64,000 nucleotides of DNA from Microterricola pindariensis (lineage in GTDB: Bacteria; Actinomycetota; Actinomycetes; Actinomycetales; Microbacteriaceae), in the NCBI RefSeq assembly GCF_002936985.1, contig NZ_MPZN01000012.1, positions 1 through 64,000 of the forward strand. Direction: 5' to 3'. The translations under genes and the position numbers were made by a program. The notes under the pieces are model-generated. The model was not told the origin of the DNA, searched no databases, and saw only the letters and a list, made by a program, of their open reading frames with translations. Below are positions 10,255 to 19,823 of this stretch, piece after piece. Position 1 is the stretch's first letter. Every line of letters starts with the position of its first letter.

Positions 10255-11274
10255 TCACAGGCTGCGCGGGATCTCCAGCCACAGCTCGACCTCGTCGTCG
10301 AGCTCCTCGTGGCCGAGCGCGCTCGCGCTGCCGCCGTCGCTCAGGCGCAGGCCCACGACCGTCACGGCCGTCTCAGAGCCGTCGGAGACGGTCCTGGCGA
10401 TGATCTTGTTGGCTGCGCTGCCGCCGATCGCGTCGGCCAGCGTGTCCAGCACGCGGCCGCGATCCCCGTCGCCCAGCTCATCGATGCCGCCCTCGTCGAG
10501 GAGGGTGACGATTGCGCCCTGCCCCCTGGCGGCGCGCACCGCTGCGCGCACTCGGTCGTTCAGCAGCATCCGGCCGCGGATCTCGTCGCGGATGGCCGCC
10601 TCGAGGTTGCGGCACTCCTGGCGCTGCTCGTCGTTGAGATCCCCGCCGACGTCCGAGATGCGGCGGAGCATCGGGGCGGCGATGCGGTTCGTCTGGGCGA
10701 GCCGGAAGCGCCGCTCGTAGAGATGGGCGTCCTGGGCGGCCTGCCACTCGGTCGCCTCCCGCTCGGCCCGCAGGAAGTGGTTCGCGTCGCGGCCGGCCTT
10801 GGCCAGCTGCAGGCCGAGCATGTGCGCGACGGCGACCCAGACGATGCTGCCGACGACGCCGATGCCGCCGAGCGCGCCCGGCCCGGCCCAGATCAGCGTG
10901 TGCAGGGCGAGGAAGCCGACGCCGGCCCAGGCCAGGGCGAGGCGCCGGCGGGCGGCCGCGATCGTCATCAGGGTGCCGACGGCCGCCACGTACCAGGTGG
11001 CGTAGCCGTTGTCCCGCCCCGGATCCAGCTGGCTCGCCACCAGCAGCGGCAGGGCGATGGCCGTCGCCAGGGTGAGACCGCCGAGCCAGAGCGGCATCCG
11101 GGTCGGGCTGCTCGGCCAGAGGGCGATCAGGGTGGCCACGGCGTAGAGCGCCATCGCCACGACGGAGGGCCACGGCGAGTCCGGCACCGAGAGGGCGTAG
11201 AGGCCGAGGATGACGTGGTAGCCGGAGAACAGGGCGCCGAGGGCGAGGATCAGCAGCCGGGGAATCGTGATCAT
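10255..11274 (-). CDS. Kinase-like membrane protein of a three-gene signalling cassette
   Basis: A 339-residue protein with about six hydrophobic segments in residues 1-155, a helical linker (160-245) and a C-terminal ~90-residue region that loosely resembles a GHKL ATPase fold, ending in the strand ELWLEIPRSL. The usual histidine, N-box and G-box residues are not recognisable, so it is probably not an active kinase. Its start overlaps the stop of the histidine kinase by 4 bp and it is last in an RR-HK-partner operon. A role as a non-catalytic heterodimer partner or sensor of the kinase is inference. Confidence 0.6.
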   Translation of the reverse strand: MITIPRLLILALGALFSGYHVILGLYALSVPDSPWPSVVAMALYAVATLIALWPSSPTRMPLWLGGLTLATAIALPLLVASQLDPGRDNGYATWYVAAVGTLMTIAAARRRLALAWAGVGFLALHTLIWAGPGALGGIGVVGSIVWVAVAHMLGLQLAKAGRDANHFLRAEREATEWQAAQDAHLYERRFRLAQTNRIAAPMLRRISDVGGDLNDEQRQECRNLEAAIRDEIRGRMLLNDRVRAAVRAARGQGAIVTLLDEGGIDELGDGDRGRVLDTLADAIGGSAANKIIARTVSDGSETAVTVVGLRLSDGGSASALGHEELDDEVELWLEIPRSL

Positions 11275-12530
11275 GCCTGGCCGCCCTCGCTCGGTGCCGG
11301 CCAGGCCAGCACGATCGTCGTGCCGGCGCCGCGGGCGCTCTGCACCCGGGCCACGCCGCCGACGGAGGAGATGCGCTCGAGGATGGAGACGCGCACGCCG
11401 ATCCGGGCGGCCGGCGTCGCGTCGACGTCGAAGCCGACGCCGCTGTCCGCGATCGCCAGGCGCACCATGCCGGAGGCGTCGACGTGCATCGTGAGCGAGC
11501 GGCGCACCGGGCGCCGCAGCGCTTGCTCGCTGCCGTTCCCGCCCGCGTGCTGCAGGCTGTTCACCAGCGCCTGCACGGCGGCCGAGTACAGGGCCTCAGC
11601 AGCCTGTGCCGGCAGCGTGTGGCCGAGCAGGGGGCCGACGCTCACGCTGACCGGCGCTGAGAAGCCGGCGACGGCGGCGCGCAACCGGCGCTCGAGGTGG
11701 GCGACGGGCACGGCGCGGTCGCTGCCGGGGAGCACGCTGCTCGCGGCATCCACCTTGGCGATCGCCTCCCTGGCCATCCGGGCCGCCAGCTCGCCGTCGG
11801 CATCGGTGCGGGCGTTCGCGGCGGAGAGCAGGGTGGTCAGCACGCTGTCGTGCACGATGGCGTCGACCTCGATGCGCTCCAGCTCCGTCGCGTGCTGCCG
11901 CACGGCGGTGGTGTAGCTGCTCAGGGCGGCGATCTGGGCGACGTCGACGGCGGATGCCGCCTGCCGCAGCATCGTGATGATGATGAGCACCACGAGCCCC
12001 AGCATGATCGCGTACAGCGCGTCCAGGGCGGCCAGCGCGGTGTCGGCGCTGCCGCCGGACGGCAGGGTGCGCAGCGCGCCGTAGACGACCGGGACGATCA
12101 CCGTGTACGCGGCGGCCCAGACGACGGGGAAGGCGACGGCCGCGCAGGCCGTCGCCACGGTGCAGAGGAACCAGAGCCAGGAGGCCTGGGTGGCGAAGGG
12201 GGCGGTGTCGACCACCGTCAGCGGCCAGACCAGCAGCGCGCCGAGATAGGCGATGGCCACCCAGCTGGTGGCGAGCCGTACGAAGCGGTTGAACACGCTG
12301 GCGACGGCGACGAGGATGAGCCCGCCGAACACGGCCAGGTTGACGGCATCCGCCCACCCGCGGTCGAGGTCCGGCAGCTGCCGGAACATGATCGGCAGGC
12401 ACTGCAGGCCGAAGACGATGCCGAAGATCCCGACGGCGCGCGCGGCGATGACCTCGATCTTGGCCGCACTGATCGCCCTGATCCCCGTGCCGCCGCGCGC
12501 GGGGGGCGCGACGGTGCTAGCCGCGACCAT
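11271..12530 (-). CDS. Membrane histidine kinase (HisKA_3-like, LuxR-regulator partner)
   Basis: A 419-residue sensor kinase. Residues 20-190 contain about six membrane segments with almost no extracytoplasmic domain. The phosphoacceptor region reads DAIVHDSVLTTLLSA (His227), followed by N-box QALVNSLQHA (Asn324) and G1 box ADSGVGFD (Asp362). ATG 12530 is preferred because AGGAC lies 7 nt upstream; an in-frame GTG at 12536 has poorer spacing. The gene overlaps the upstream response-regulator gene and the downstream kinase-like gene, so all three are translationally coupled. The stimulus is unknown; the architecture suggests an intramembrane signal. Confidence 0.85.
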   Translation of the reverse strand: MVAASTVAPPARGGTGIRAISAAKIEVIAARAVGIFGIVFGLQCLPIMFRQLPDLDRGWADAVNLAVFGGLILVAVASVFNRFVRLATSWVAIAYLGALLVWPLTVVDTAPFATQASWLWFLCTVATACAAVAFPVVWAAAYTVIVPVVYGALRTLPSGGSADTALAALDALYAIMLGLVVLIIITMLRQAASAVDVAQIAALSSYTTAVRQHATELERIEVDAIVHDSVLTTLLSAANARTDADGELAARMAREAIAKVDAASSVLPGSDRAVPVAHLERRLRAAVAGFSAPVSVSVGPLLGHTLPAQAAEALYSAAVQALVNSLQHAGGNGSEQALRRPVRRSLTMHVDASGMVRLAIADSGVGFDVDATPAARIGVRVSILERISSVGGVARVQSARGAGTTIVLAWPAPSEGGQA

Positions 12531-13197
12531 CCTCACCGTCCTGGTCGAGCCCCGGCAGGATCCCGTCCTCCACGGCGCGACGCAACAGGTCGACCTTGGT
12601 CGGCGCCGGGCGCCCGACCTCGACGTACTTCATGCGGATGCGGTCCAGGTACTCGCGCGCCGTGGAGTGGGCGATGCCCAGCTGCCCGGCGACGAGCTTG
12701 AGTGGCAGGCCGGAGGCGTAGAGGTGCAGAACGTCGCGCTCGCGCCGGCCCAGCTGCGCCTTCGCGAAGTCGCGGTCGGCGTCGATGGCCGTCGCCCATT
12801 CGAGGTTGTTGAGCACCTCGCCCCTGGCCACCGTGGCGATGGCCGCCATCACCGTGGTGGTCGGCGAGGACTTGGGGATGACGCCGGCGACGCCGGCGGC
12901 CAGGGCCTCGCGCACGCTGGCGACCCGGTCGGCGATGCTGTGCACCAGCACGGCCGCACCGGTGGCCTGGGCGAGTTTGACGTTGTCGGTGATCCGGGAG
13001 CCGTCGCCGAGCGAGAGATCGAGCACGACCACGTCGATCGGGCGCCCGTCGAGGCCGTCGATCAGCGCCTGCGCGGTGGCGGCGGTGAAGACGACGTCGT
13101 AGCCGGCGGCCGCGCAGGCCGCCGTGATGCCGAGCCGGACCGACTCGTGGTCGTCGACGATTGCGACGCGTGCGAGTGCCTGTTCAGTGGTCACCAT
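12517..13197 (-). CDS. LuxR/NarL-type response regulator
   Basis: A 226-residue regulator. The receiver has the acidic pair in VAIVDDHESVRLG, the phosphorylation Asp60 in VVVLDLSLGDG and a Lys in GVIPKSSP. The C-terminal GerE-type helix-turn-helix covers about 155-215 (LGRRERDVLHLYASGLPLK, then HSTAREYLDRIRMKY). ATG 13197 opens directly onto the receiver; the longer frame upstream overlaps the methyltransferase gene. It is the first gene of the cassette and is expected to be phosphorylated by the kinase at 11271-12530. Target genes cannot be identified here. Confidence 0.92.
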   Translation of the reverse strand: MVTTEQALARVAIVDDHESVRLGITAACAAAGYDVVFTAATAQALIDGLDGRPIDVVVLDLSLGDGSRITDNVKLAQATGAAVLVHSIADRVASVREALAAGVAGVIPKSSPTTTVMAAIATVARGEVLNNLEWATAIDADRDFAKAQLGRRERDVLHLYASGLPLKLVAGQLGIAHSTAREYLDRIRMKYVEVGRPAPTKVDLLRRAVEDGILPGLDQDGEDGRG

Positions 13198-13210
13198 CTG
13201 CTCTACCGCC

Positions 13211-14623
13211 CTAGTTGCTGGGGACGAGTCGGGCGACGGCCTCGACGTGGTGGGTGTTCGGGAACAGGTCGAAGGCGCGCAGCGAGGCCAGCTCGTAGCC
13301 GTGGCCGGCCAGCAGCCCGATGTCGCGAGCCAGCGCAACGGGGTCGCAGGCCACGTAGATCAGCTGGCGCGGGCGGAGGGCGGCCAACGAGTCGATCACG
13401 GCCCGGCCGGCGCCGGCGCGCGGCGGGTCGAGCACGACCGTCGCGGCCTGCAGGCGGGCGCGCTCTGCCGCGCTGGCGTCGCGGTTGACCCGGGCCAGGT
13501 AGCGGTCGACCCGGTCGGTGATGGCGGCGGCGCCGACCCACTCGGCCAGGTTCTCTGCCGCGTGGTCGGTGGCGACGGCGTCCGACTCGACGGTGGTGAT
13601 GCGCACGGTCTCGCCGAAGCGGTCGCCGACGGCGGCGGCCAGGAGGCCGACCCCGCCGTAGAGGTCGAGGTTGGCGGCGCGCGGGTCGAACTCGGCCTCG
13701 TCGATGGTGGACTGCACGGCGCGGTACAGGGTGTCCGCCGCGTTGGCGTGCACCTGCCAGAAGCCGCCGGCGGAGAGGCCGAAGGTGCGCTCGTTGACGA
13801 CCTCGTAGATGGTCTGGGTGGCCGGCTGCGCCGGGCGGCCCTTCGCGTCGCGCTCGACGACGACGAGGCGGGTCGCGTCGGCGCTCGGTGCGATGACGTC
13901 GACGTAGGCGGCGCCGGGGAAGCGCTGGGTCAGCGGGGCGTGCTCGGCGACGCTGGCGGTGGCCAGCGGCAGGGAGGTGACGGGCACGACGGTGTGCGAG
14001 CGGGCCGCGTACGGGCCGACCCGGCCCTGTTCTTCGACCTGCAGGCGCACCCGGGTGCGCCAGCCGGTGCCGTCCTGCTCCGCGCCGGCCGGCGCGTCGC
14101 TGGCGGGGGCGATGGCCTCGACGCTCAGGCCGTCGGTGACGTCGGCGCCGAGCTTGGCGAAGCGCTGCAGCGAGTCGGCGAGCACGGCGGCCTTGAGGCT
14201 GCGCTGGGCGGCCAGCTCAATGTGGCCGAACTCGGCACCGCCCGCGCGCACGGCGGGGTCGCGGCTGAGCGCCGCCTCGGCCCAGATGTGCTCGCGGCGC
14301 TCGGGCGCGGCGTCCAGGACCTCGAGGGTCTCTGCACGCCAGAAGCTGGCGTGGCCGTCATCCGTGATGCGTGCGCGTACCTTCTCGCCCGGGAGGGTGT
14401 CGCTGACGAAGATGACCCGGCCCTCGTGGCGGGCGACGAAGACACCGCCGTGGGCTACGTTGGTGACGTCGAGCTCGACCTCCGTGCCGACGGCCGGACC
14501 GGCGGGCTTGGCGGCCCGGGCCCGCGGCGCCTGTGCGGCTTGCGGCTGTGCTCGTTTGCTCCCGCGTGCTGGTGCGGCCTTGGCCGGTCGTGCGGATCCT
14601 GCAGAACGTGCTCGATTACCCAT
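13211..14623 (-). CDS. TRAM-domain SAM-dependent RNA methyltransferase
   Basis: A 470-residue protein of the TrmA/RlmC/RlmD class, which methylates C5 of uridine in tRNA or rRNA. After a basic, alanine-rich tail (1-45), a TRAM domain (about 46-105) includes GGVFVARHEGRVIFVSDTLPGE. The catalytic domain has SAM motif LDLYGGVGLLA, the DPPRAG motif and the active-site segment YVACDPVALARD, whose Cys is the nucleophile. The iron-sulfur cysteines of some RumA proteins are not evident. ATG 14623 is chosen over a longer frame because the family region starts after it and it faces maf. Confidence 0.9.
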   Translation of the reverse strand: MGNRARSAGSARPAKAAPARGSKRAQPQAAQAPRARAAKPAGPAVGTEVELDVTNVAHGGVFVARHEGRVIFVSDTLPGEKVRARITDDGHASFWRAETLEVLDAAPERREHIWAEAALSRDPAVRAGGAEFGHIELAAQRSLKAAVLADSLQRFAKLGADVTDGLSVEAIAPASDAPAGAEQDGTGWRTRVRLQVEEQGRVGPYAARSHTVVPVTSLPLATASVAEHAPLTQRFPGAAYVDVIAPSADATRLVVVERDAKGRPAQPATQTIYEVVNERTFGLSAGGFWQVHANAADTLYRAVQSTIDEAEFDPRAANLDLYGGVGLLAAAVGDRFGETVRITTVESDAVATDHAAENLAEWVGAAAITDRVDRYLARVNRDASAAERARLQAATVVLDPPRAGAGRAVIDSLAALRPRQLIYVACDPVALARDIGLLAGHGYELASLRAFDLFPNTHHVEAVARLVPSN

Positions 14624-14664
14624 GCATTGATCGTCCCACACCGCGGGCAAATGAAAGGCACTGA

Positions 14665-15303
14665 ATGCGTCTCTACCTCGCCTCGACATCCCCCGCCCGC
14701 CTCGCCACGCTGCGGGCGGCCGGCATCGAGCCGCTCACCCACTCCCCCGGGGTCGACGAGGAGGCGCTCGTCGCCCGGGTCGAGGCCGAGCAGGGCCCGC
14801 TCGCCGCCCCGGACATGGTGCAGCTGCTGGCTCAGGCCAAGGCGGAGGCGATCGTCGGCGCGCAGGTCGCGGGAGGGCCCATCGACGGGCTGATCCTCGG
14901 CGGCGACTCCGCCTTCCTCTTCGACGGGCAGATCTTCGGCAAGCCGCACGAGCCGGCCGTGGCCAGGGAGCGCTGGCTCCGCCAGCGCGGGCGCGCCGGC
15001 GAACTCTGGAGCGGGCACTGGCTGATCGATCACCGCGGCGGCCGGGTGCGCGGCGCGGTCGGCCGGGCCGACATGGCCACCGTCACCTTCGCCGAGCCGG
15101 ATGACGCAGAGGTCGACGCCTACATCGCCACCGGCGAGCCGCTCTCTGTGGCCGGCGCCTTCACCATCGACAGCCTGGGCGGGCCCTTCATCCGCCGGGT
15201 GGACGGCGACCCGAGCACCGTCGTCGGCCTCTCCCTCTCGACGCTGCGCGAGCTGGTGCGGGAGCTGGGCGTGGACTGGCCGAGCCTCTGGAACCGGCGC
15301 TGA
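14665..15303 (+). CDS. maf: Maf-family nucleoside triphosphate pyrophosphatase
   Basis: A 212-residue Maf protein, which hydrolyses (d)TTP/UTP or modified nucleotides to monophosphates. It begins with the signature LASTSPARLATL, has the catalytic-acid region ILGGDSAFLFDG, the conserved FGKPHEP and the late GGPFIRRVDGDPSTVVGLSLS. AAAGG lies upstream of ATG 14665. It is divergent from the methyltransferase gene and lies upstream of the biotin carboxylase gene, a common actinobacterial arrangement. Confidence 0.92.
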   Translation: MRLYLASTSPARLATLRAAGIEPLTHSPGVDEEALVARVEAEQGPLAAPDMVQLLAQAKAEAIVGAQVAGGPIDGLILGGDSAFLFDGQIFGKPHEPAVARERWLRQRGRAGELWSGHWLIDHRGGRVRGAVGRADMATVTFAEPDDAEVDAYIATGEPLSVAGAFTIDSLGGPFIRRVDGDPSTVVGLSLSTLRELVRELGVDWPSLWNRR

Positions 15304-15399
15304 GCACGAGCAGACTTGTCGACATCCGCAGCTCTTCTGGGGCATGTTTGTCGATACCAACCAAAGCCCGGCCTGCGCGGGGCAATAAGCTAGGGAACT

Positions 15400-17160
15400 A
15401 TGCCTCGTATAACCAAGGTCCTTGTCGCTAACCGGGGCGAGATCGCCGTTCGCGTGATGCGGGCCGCTCGCGACCACGGAATTCTCTCTGTCGCCGTCTA
15501 CGCCGACCAGGACCGCGACGCCCAGCACGCGCGCCTCGCCGACGAGGCCTACGGCCTGGACGGCAGCACCAGCGCCGAGACGTACCTCGTCATCGACAAG
15601 CTGCTCTCCATCGCGCGCCGCTCCGGAGCCGACGCCGTGCACCCCGGCTACGGCTTCCTCGCCGAGAACGCTGACTTCGCCCGCGCCGTCATGGCCGCCG
15701 GGCTCACCTGGATCGGGCCGAGCCCCGAGGCCATCGAGAAGCTGGGCGACAAGGTGTCCGCCCGCCACGTGGCAGAGAAGGTCGGCGCGCCGCTGGCCCC
15801 CGGCACCCTGAACCCCGTCGCCGACGCCGCAGAGGTGCTCGCCTTCGTCGACGTGCACGGCCTGCCCGTCGCCATCAAGGCCGCCTTCGGCGGCGGTGGC
15901 CGCGGACTCAAGGTCGCCCGCGAGCGCGACGAGGTCGCCGAGCTGTTCGAGTCCGCGACCCGTGAGGCCATCGCCGCCTTCGGCCGCGGCGAGTGCTTCG
16001 TCGAGAAGTACCTCGACCAGCCCCGCCACGTCGAGACCCAGTGCCTGGCCGACGCGCACGGCAACGTCGTCGTCGTCTCGACCCGTGACTGCTCGCTGCA
16101 GCGCCGCCACCAGAAGCTCGTCGAGGAGGCGCCGGCACCGTTCCTCACCGAGGAACAGAACACCGAGCTCTACCGCGCGTCCAAGGCCATCCTCAAGGAG
16201 GTCGGCTACGTCGGCGCCGGCACCTGCGAGTTCCTCATCGGCAAGGACGGCACCGTCTCCTTCCTCGAGGTGAACACCCGCCTGCAGGTGGAGCACCCCG
16301 TCTCCGAGGAGATCACCGGCATCGACCTGGTCCGCGAGCAGTTCCGGCTGGCCGAGGGCGGCGTGCTCGACTACGAGGACCCGACCCCGCGCGGCCACTC
16401 CTTCGAGTTCCGCATCAACGGCGAGGACGCCGGCCGCAACTTCATGCCGGCCCCCGGCCCGATCCACGTCTTCAAGCCCGCCGGCGGCCCCGGCGTGCGC
16501 GTCGACAGCGGCGTCCAGGCCGGCGATGTCATCTCCGGCTCCTTCGACTCGCTGCTGGCCAAGCTCATCGTCACCGGCGCCACCCGCGAGGAGGCGCTGG
16601 AGCGCTCGCGCCGCGCCCTCGACGAGTTCGAGGTCGCCGGCCTGCCGACCGTGCTGCCCTTCCACCGGGCGATCGTGAGCGACCCGGCCTTCGCCCCGGA
16701 GAACGGCGAGCCGTTCAGCATCTACACCCGCTGGATCGAGACCGAGTTCGTCAACGAGATCGAGCCGTGGAGCGGAACCGGCGAGGAGGCCGCCGCCCCG
16801 CAGGAGCGCCACAGTGTCGTCGTCGAGGTCGACGGACGCCGCATCGAGGTCACCGTGCCGACCCGCCTGCTGCCCGGCTCCGCCGAGCTCACCGCTGGCC
16901 CCGCGCCGCGCCGCCGCGCCTCCGCATCCGTCAACACCTCCACCGGCGACAGCGTCAACGCGCCCATGCAGGCGACGATCGTCAAGATCGCCGTCGCCGA
17001 GGGCGACAAGGTCGTCAAGGGCGACCTCATCGTCGTGCTCGAGGCCATGAAGATGGAGCAGCCGATCACCGCGCACCGCGACGGCACCGTCGGCCCGGTC
17101 AACGCCGCGGTCGGCTCCACGGTGTCCTCCGGGCACCTGCTGCTGAGCATCGTCGACTAG
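15400..17160 (+). CDS. Acyl-CoA carboxylase alpha subunit (biotin carboxylase + BCCP)
   Basis: A 586-residue fusion. Residues 1-450 are the ATP-grasp biotin carboxylase, with [15 protein letters not shown] at the start, [16 protein letters not shown] loop, [15 protein letters not shown] and [16 protein letters not shown]. The C-terminal ~80 residues form the biotin carrier with the biotinylated lysine in EAMKMEQPI. It carboxylates biotin for the beta/epsilon subunits at 7999-9836 and is modified by BirA at 6942-7850. A TAAGCT box ends 8 nt before ATG 15400, so transcripts may have almost no leader; an AGGGA also precedes the ATG. Its stop overlaps the convergent oxidoreductase stop (ctag). 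Confidence 0.96.
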   Translation: MPRITKVLVANRGEIAVRVMRAARDHGILSVAVYADQDRDAQHARLADEAYGLDGSTSAETYLVIDKLLSIARRSGADAVHPGYGFLAENADFARAVMAAGLTWIGPSPEAIEKLGDKVSARHVAEKVGAPLAPGTLNPVADAAEVLAFVDVHGLPVAIKAAFGGGGRGLKVARERDEVAELFESATREAIAAFGRGECFVEKYLDQPRHVETQCLADAHGNVVVVSTRDCSLQRRHQKLVEEAPAPFLTEEQNTELYRASKAILKEVGYVGAGTCEFLIGKDGTVSFLEVNTRLQVEHPVSEEITGIDLVREQFRLAEGGVLDYEDPTPRGHSFEFRINGEDAGRNFMPAPGPIHVFKPAGGPGVRVDSGVQAGDVISGSFDSLLAKLIVTGATREEALERSRRALDEFEVAGLPTVLPFHRAIVSDPAFAPENGEPFSIYTRWIETEFVNEIEPWSGTGEEAAAPQERHSVVVEVDGRRIEVTVPTRLLPGSAELTAGPAPRRRASASVNTSTGDSVNAPMQATIVKIAVAEGDKVVKGDLIVVLEAMKMEQPITAHRDGTVGPVNAAVGSTVSSGHLLLSIVD

Positions 17161-18476
17161 GGCGAGACCCCCGCGAAGGCGGTTGCCAGCCCCTCCGCCA
17201 TCGTGGGGTGGGCGAAGATCGCGTCGCGCAGCAGGGTGTACGGCGCGCCGGCGAGCATCGCCGTCTGGATCACGGACACCACCTCCGCGGCGTCGACGCC
17301 GACGAGGGTGGCGCCCAGGATCCGCTCGCTGTCACGGTCGATGACGATCTTCCAGAAGCCCTCGGTCTGCCTGAGCGTGCGCGAACGCGGCACGGCCAGC
17401 ACGGGCTGGCTGGCGACGACCACGGCATGCCCCGCCTCGCGCGCCTCCGCCTCGCTGAGCCCGACGCTGGCGATCTCCGGCTCGACGAACACCACCGACG
17501 GGATCAGCCGGCCGCGGGTGCTGGCGTGGCCGCCGTCCAGGTTGTGCTGCACAACACGGAAGTCGTCGTAGCTGACATGGGTGAACTGCGGATGCCCGGC
17601 CACATCGCCCACCGCCCAGACCGCGTCCGCGCTCGTCCTGAGCTCGTCGTCCACGACGATGAAGCCCCTCCCGTCCCGTTCGACACCCGCCCGCTCCAGC
17701 TCGAGCTCGTCCGTGACCGGCTCCCGGCCGACGGCGACGAGAACGGCGTCGGCCGGCAGCTCCCGCTCGATCGCCTCCGACACCTCCGGGTCCTCCCGGG
17801 CGAGCAGCCGCGGCCCGCGCACGATCATCGTGACGGCGCTGCCGAAGCGCGCGAACATCTGCGCGAACTCGCAGCCGACGTATCCACCGCCGACGACGAC
17901 GAGGCGCTCCGGGATCCCCTCCAGCCGCAGCATGTCCTCGCTCGTCATCAGCTGCTCGCGGGCGAGGCCGGGAATCGACGGGATTCGCGGGCGGGTGCCG
18001 GTGTTCAGCACGACCCGCCGGCCGCGAATGGTGCGGGTGCCGCCGGCATCCGTGGCCACCTGGACGGTGCGCGGCCCGGTGAAGCGCGCCGTGCCGAGGA
18101 TGAAGTCCATGCCGCTCCCGGCGAAGAGCGTGCGGTGCATGTCGACCATGTCGGCGACGACGCCCTCCTTGTGCGCGCGCAGCAGGGCCAGGTCGACGGC
18201 GGCCGATGGGCTGCGGATGCCGAGCCTCTCGGCCCGCGCGAACAGCGCCAGCGTGCGGGAGCTGGTCACGAGCGTCTTCGTCGGGATGCAGGCGATGTTG
18301 ATGCAGCTGCCGCCGATCAGGCCGCGCTCCACCAGGGCGACCCGCTCGCCGGCCTTCGCCCTGGCCACCGCCAACGTCTTCCCCGCCTTGCCGCCGCCCA
18401 CGACGAGGAGGTCGACGTCCTCCGGTGCTGATTCCGCCGGGGCTGACTCCTCCGGCGCTGAACCGATCTCGGGCAT
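17157..18476 (-). CDS. FAD/NAD(P)-dependent disulfide oxidoreductase with an apparent internal deletion
   Basis: A 439-residue member of the mercuric reductase/dihydrolipoamide dehydrogenase group. It has the FAD motif [15 protein letters not shown], the redox pair Cys58/Cys63 in [13 protein letters not shown], the NAD motif [29 protein letters not shown] and a C-terminal dimer region with [10 protein letters not shown]. Normal relatives have 35 or so residues between the end of the NAD helix (here EAIEREL) and the return strand (here [10 protein letters not shown]); in this protein the two are almost joined at residues 238-243. Activity may be altered or lost. ATG 18476 gives a 20-residue tail before the FAD motif. 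It is divergent from the acyl-CoA dehydrogenase gene. Confidence 0.85.
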   Translation of the reverse strand: MPEIGSAPEESAPAESAPEDVDLLVVGGGKAGKTLAVARAKAGERVALVERGLIGGSCINIACIPTKTLVTSSRTLALFARAERLGIRSPSAAVDLALLRAHKEGVVADMVDMHRTLFAGSGMDFILGTARFTGPRTVQVATDAGGTRTIRGRRVVLNTGTRPRIPSIPGLAREQLMTSEDMLRLEGIPERLVVVGGGYVGCEFAQMFARFGSAVTMIVRGPRLLAREDPEVSEAIERELPADAVLVAVGREPVTDELELERAGVERDGRGFIVVDDELRTSADAVWAVGDVAGHPQFTHVSYDDFRVVQHNLDGGHASTRGRLIPSVVFVEPEIASVGLSEAEAREAGHAVVVASQPVLAVPRSRTLRQTEGFWKIVIDRDSERILGATLVGVDAAEVVSVIQTAMLAGAPYTLLRDAIFAHPTMAEGLATAFAGVSP

Positions 18477-18593
18477 CGTGCTCCTCCGCTCGTCCTGCGC
18501 CAGACTACGCCTCTCGACATGGCGGCCCCTCCGCGCGAGACTGGGAGTTCCGCGCGACGCCGCACCGGGTGCCGCCTGACCGGGAGGGCCCAC

Positions 18594-19799
18594 GTGATCC
18601 AGGACTACGACGTCTCCGAGCCGCTTGACACCGACTTCTACCGGGTGTTCGCCGACATCCCCGAGGCAGACCGAGCCGCCTGGCGGACGGCCCGCCAGTT
18701 CGTCGAGGAGATCTGGCCGACGGTCAACGAGGCGTGGGAGAACGCGGACTACCCGCTCGAGCGGGTGCGCAGGATGGGCGAGCTCGGGCTGTTGAACGAC
18801 GGCGTCGCCGGCGAGGGCCTGCGCACGCTCTCGCCGCTGGCCGCCGGCCTCGTCACCATGGAGGTGTCCCGCGGCGACGGCTCGCTCGGCACCATCATCG
18901 CCATCCAAGGCGGGCTCGCGCTCCGCACGATCGCCCTGCACGGCAGCGCGGAGCAGAAGGCGCGCTGGCTGGTCCCGGTCGAGCGGGCGGAGGTCCTCGC
19001 CGCGTTCGCGCTGACTGAGCCGCTGCACGGCTCCGACTCGGTGGCGCTTGAGACGACGGCGGTGCCGGATGCCGACGGCTGGGTGATCAACGGCACCAAG
19101 AAGTGGATCGGCCACGCCCTGGGCGGCGCCGTCACGATCGTCTGGGCCCGGGTGCCGAGCGACGACCCCGCGCACCGCGGCGGAGCCGTGCGCGGCTTCC
19201 TCGTGCCGCAGGACACCCCCGGCTACAGCGCGGAGGTGCTCACCGGCAAGATGGCGCTGCGCTCCGTGCACCAGACCCGGGTCACCCTCGAGAACGTGCG
19301 GGTGCCGGCCGACGCCGTGCTGCCAGGGACGCAGAGCTTCGCCGACACGGCGAGGGTGCTCTACGCCACCCGGCTCGGCGTCGCCTGGTCGGCGCTCGGC
19401 CACGCCGTCGCCTGCTACGAGGCCGCGCTCAACTACTCGCAGCAGCGGGTGCAGTTCGGCCGCCCGCTGGCCCAGTCCCAGCTGGTGCAGGAGCGGCTGG
19501 CCCAGATGCTCTCCGACGTCACCTCGATGCAGCTGCACTGCCGGCACCTGGCCGAGCTCGACGCGCGCGGCGAGCTCGACCCGGTGATGGCGTCCATGGC
19601 GAAGTACACCTGCACGCGCAAGGCGCGGGTGGTGGCCTCCATCGCCCGCGACATGCTCGGCGCCAACGGGGTGCTGCTGGAGAACCACGTCATCCGGCAC
19701 CTCATCGACATGGAGGCTGTGCACACCTACGAGGGCACCGAGAGCATCCAGGCCCTGCTGATCGGCCGCCGGGTCACCGGCGAGAGCGCGTTCCGGTAA
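18594..19799 (+). CDS. Acyl-CoA dehydrogenase (glutaryl-CoA dehydrogenase-like)
   Basis: A 401-residue flavoenzyme that oxidises acyl-CoA thioesters. It shows the ACAD signatures FALTEPLHGSDS, the NGTKKWIGHA flavin strand, the arginine-rich NYSQQRVQFGRPLAQ and the terminal catalytic-glutamate loop HTYEGTESIQ. The YEGTE context and MLGANG resemble glutaryl-CoA dehydrogenases more than short-chain ACADs, but the substrate is not certain. GTG 18594 has GGGAGGG about 5 nt upstream, which decides the start over longer in-frame options. Confidence 0.9.
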   Translation: MIQDYDVSEPLDTDFYRVFADIPEADRAAWRTARQFVEEIWPTVNEAWENADYPLERVRRMGELGLLNDGVAGEGLRTLSPLAAGLVTMEVSRGDGSLGTIIAIQGGLALRTIALHGSAEQKARWLVPVERAEVLAAFALTEPLHGSDSVALETTAVPDADGWVINGTKKWIGHALGGAVTIVWARVPSDDPAHRGGAVRGFLVPQDTPGYSAEVLTGKMALRSVHQTRVTLENVRVPADAVLPGTQSFADTARVLYATRLGVAWSALGHAVACYEAALNYSQQRVQFGRPLAQSQLVQERLAQMLSDVTSMQLHCRHLAELDARGELDPVMASMAKYTCTRKARVVASIARDMLGANGVLLENHVIRHLIDMEAVHTYEGTESIQALLIGRRVTGESAFR

Positions 19800-19823
19800 G
19801 GCGCGGGCGTCGGCGGCCCGTCG

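Noticed and set aside
9991-11916. Long plus-strand open frame opposite the signalling genes
   Set aside because: It runs through the 14-bp tandem array and antisense to two clear genes. Its protein is low-complexity and matches no family; such frames are common at this GC content.
18477-19724. Upstream in-frame extension of the FAD oxidoreductase
   Set aside because: It is antisense to the acyl-CoA dehydrogenase gene and lacks any domain. The FAD motif begins 20 residues after ATG 18476.
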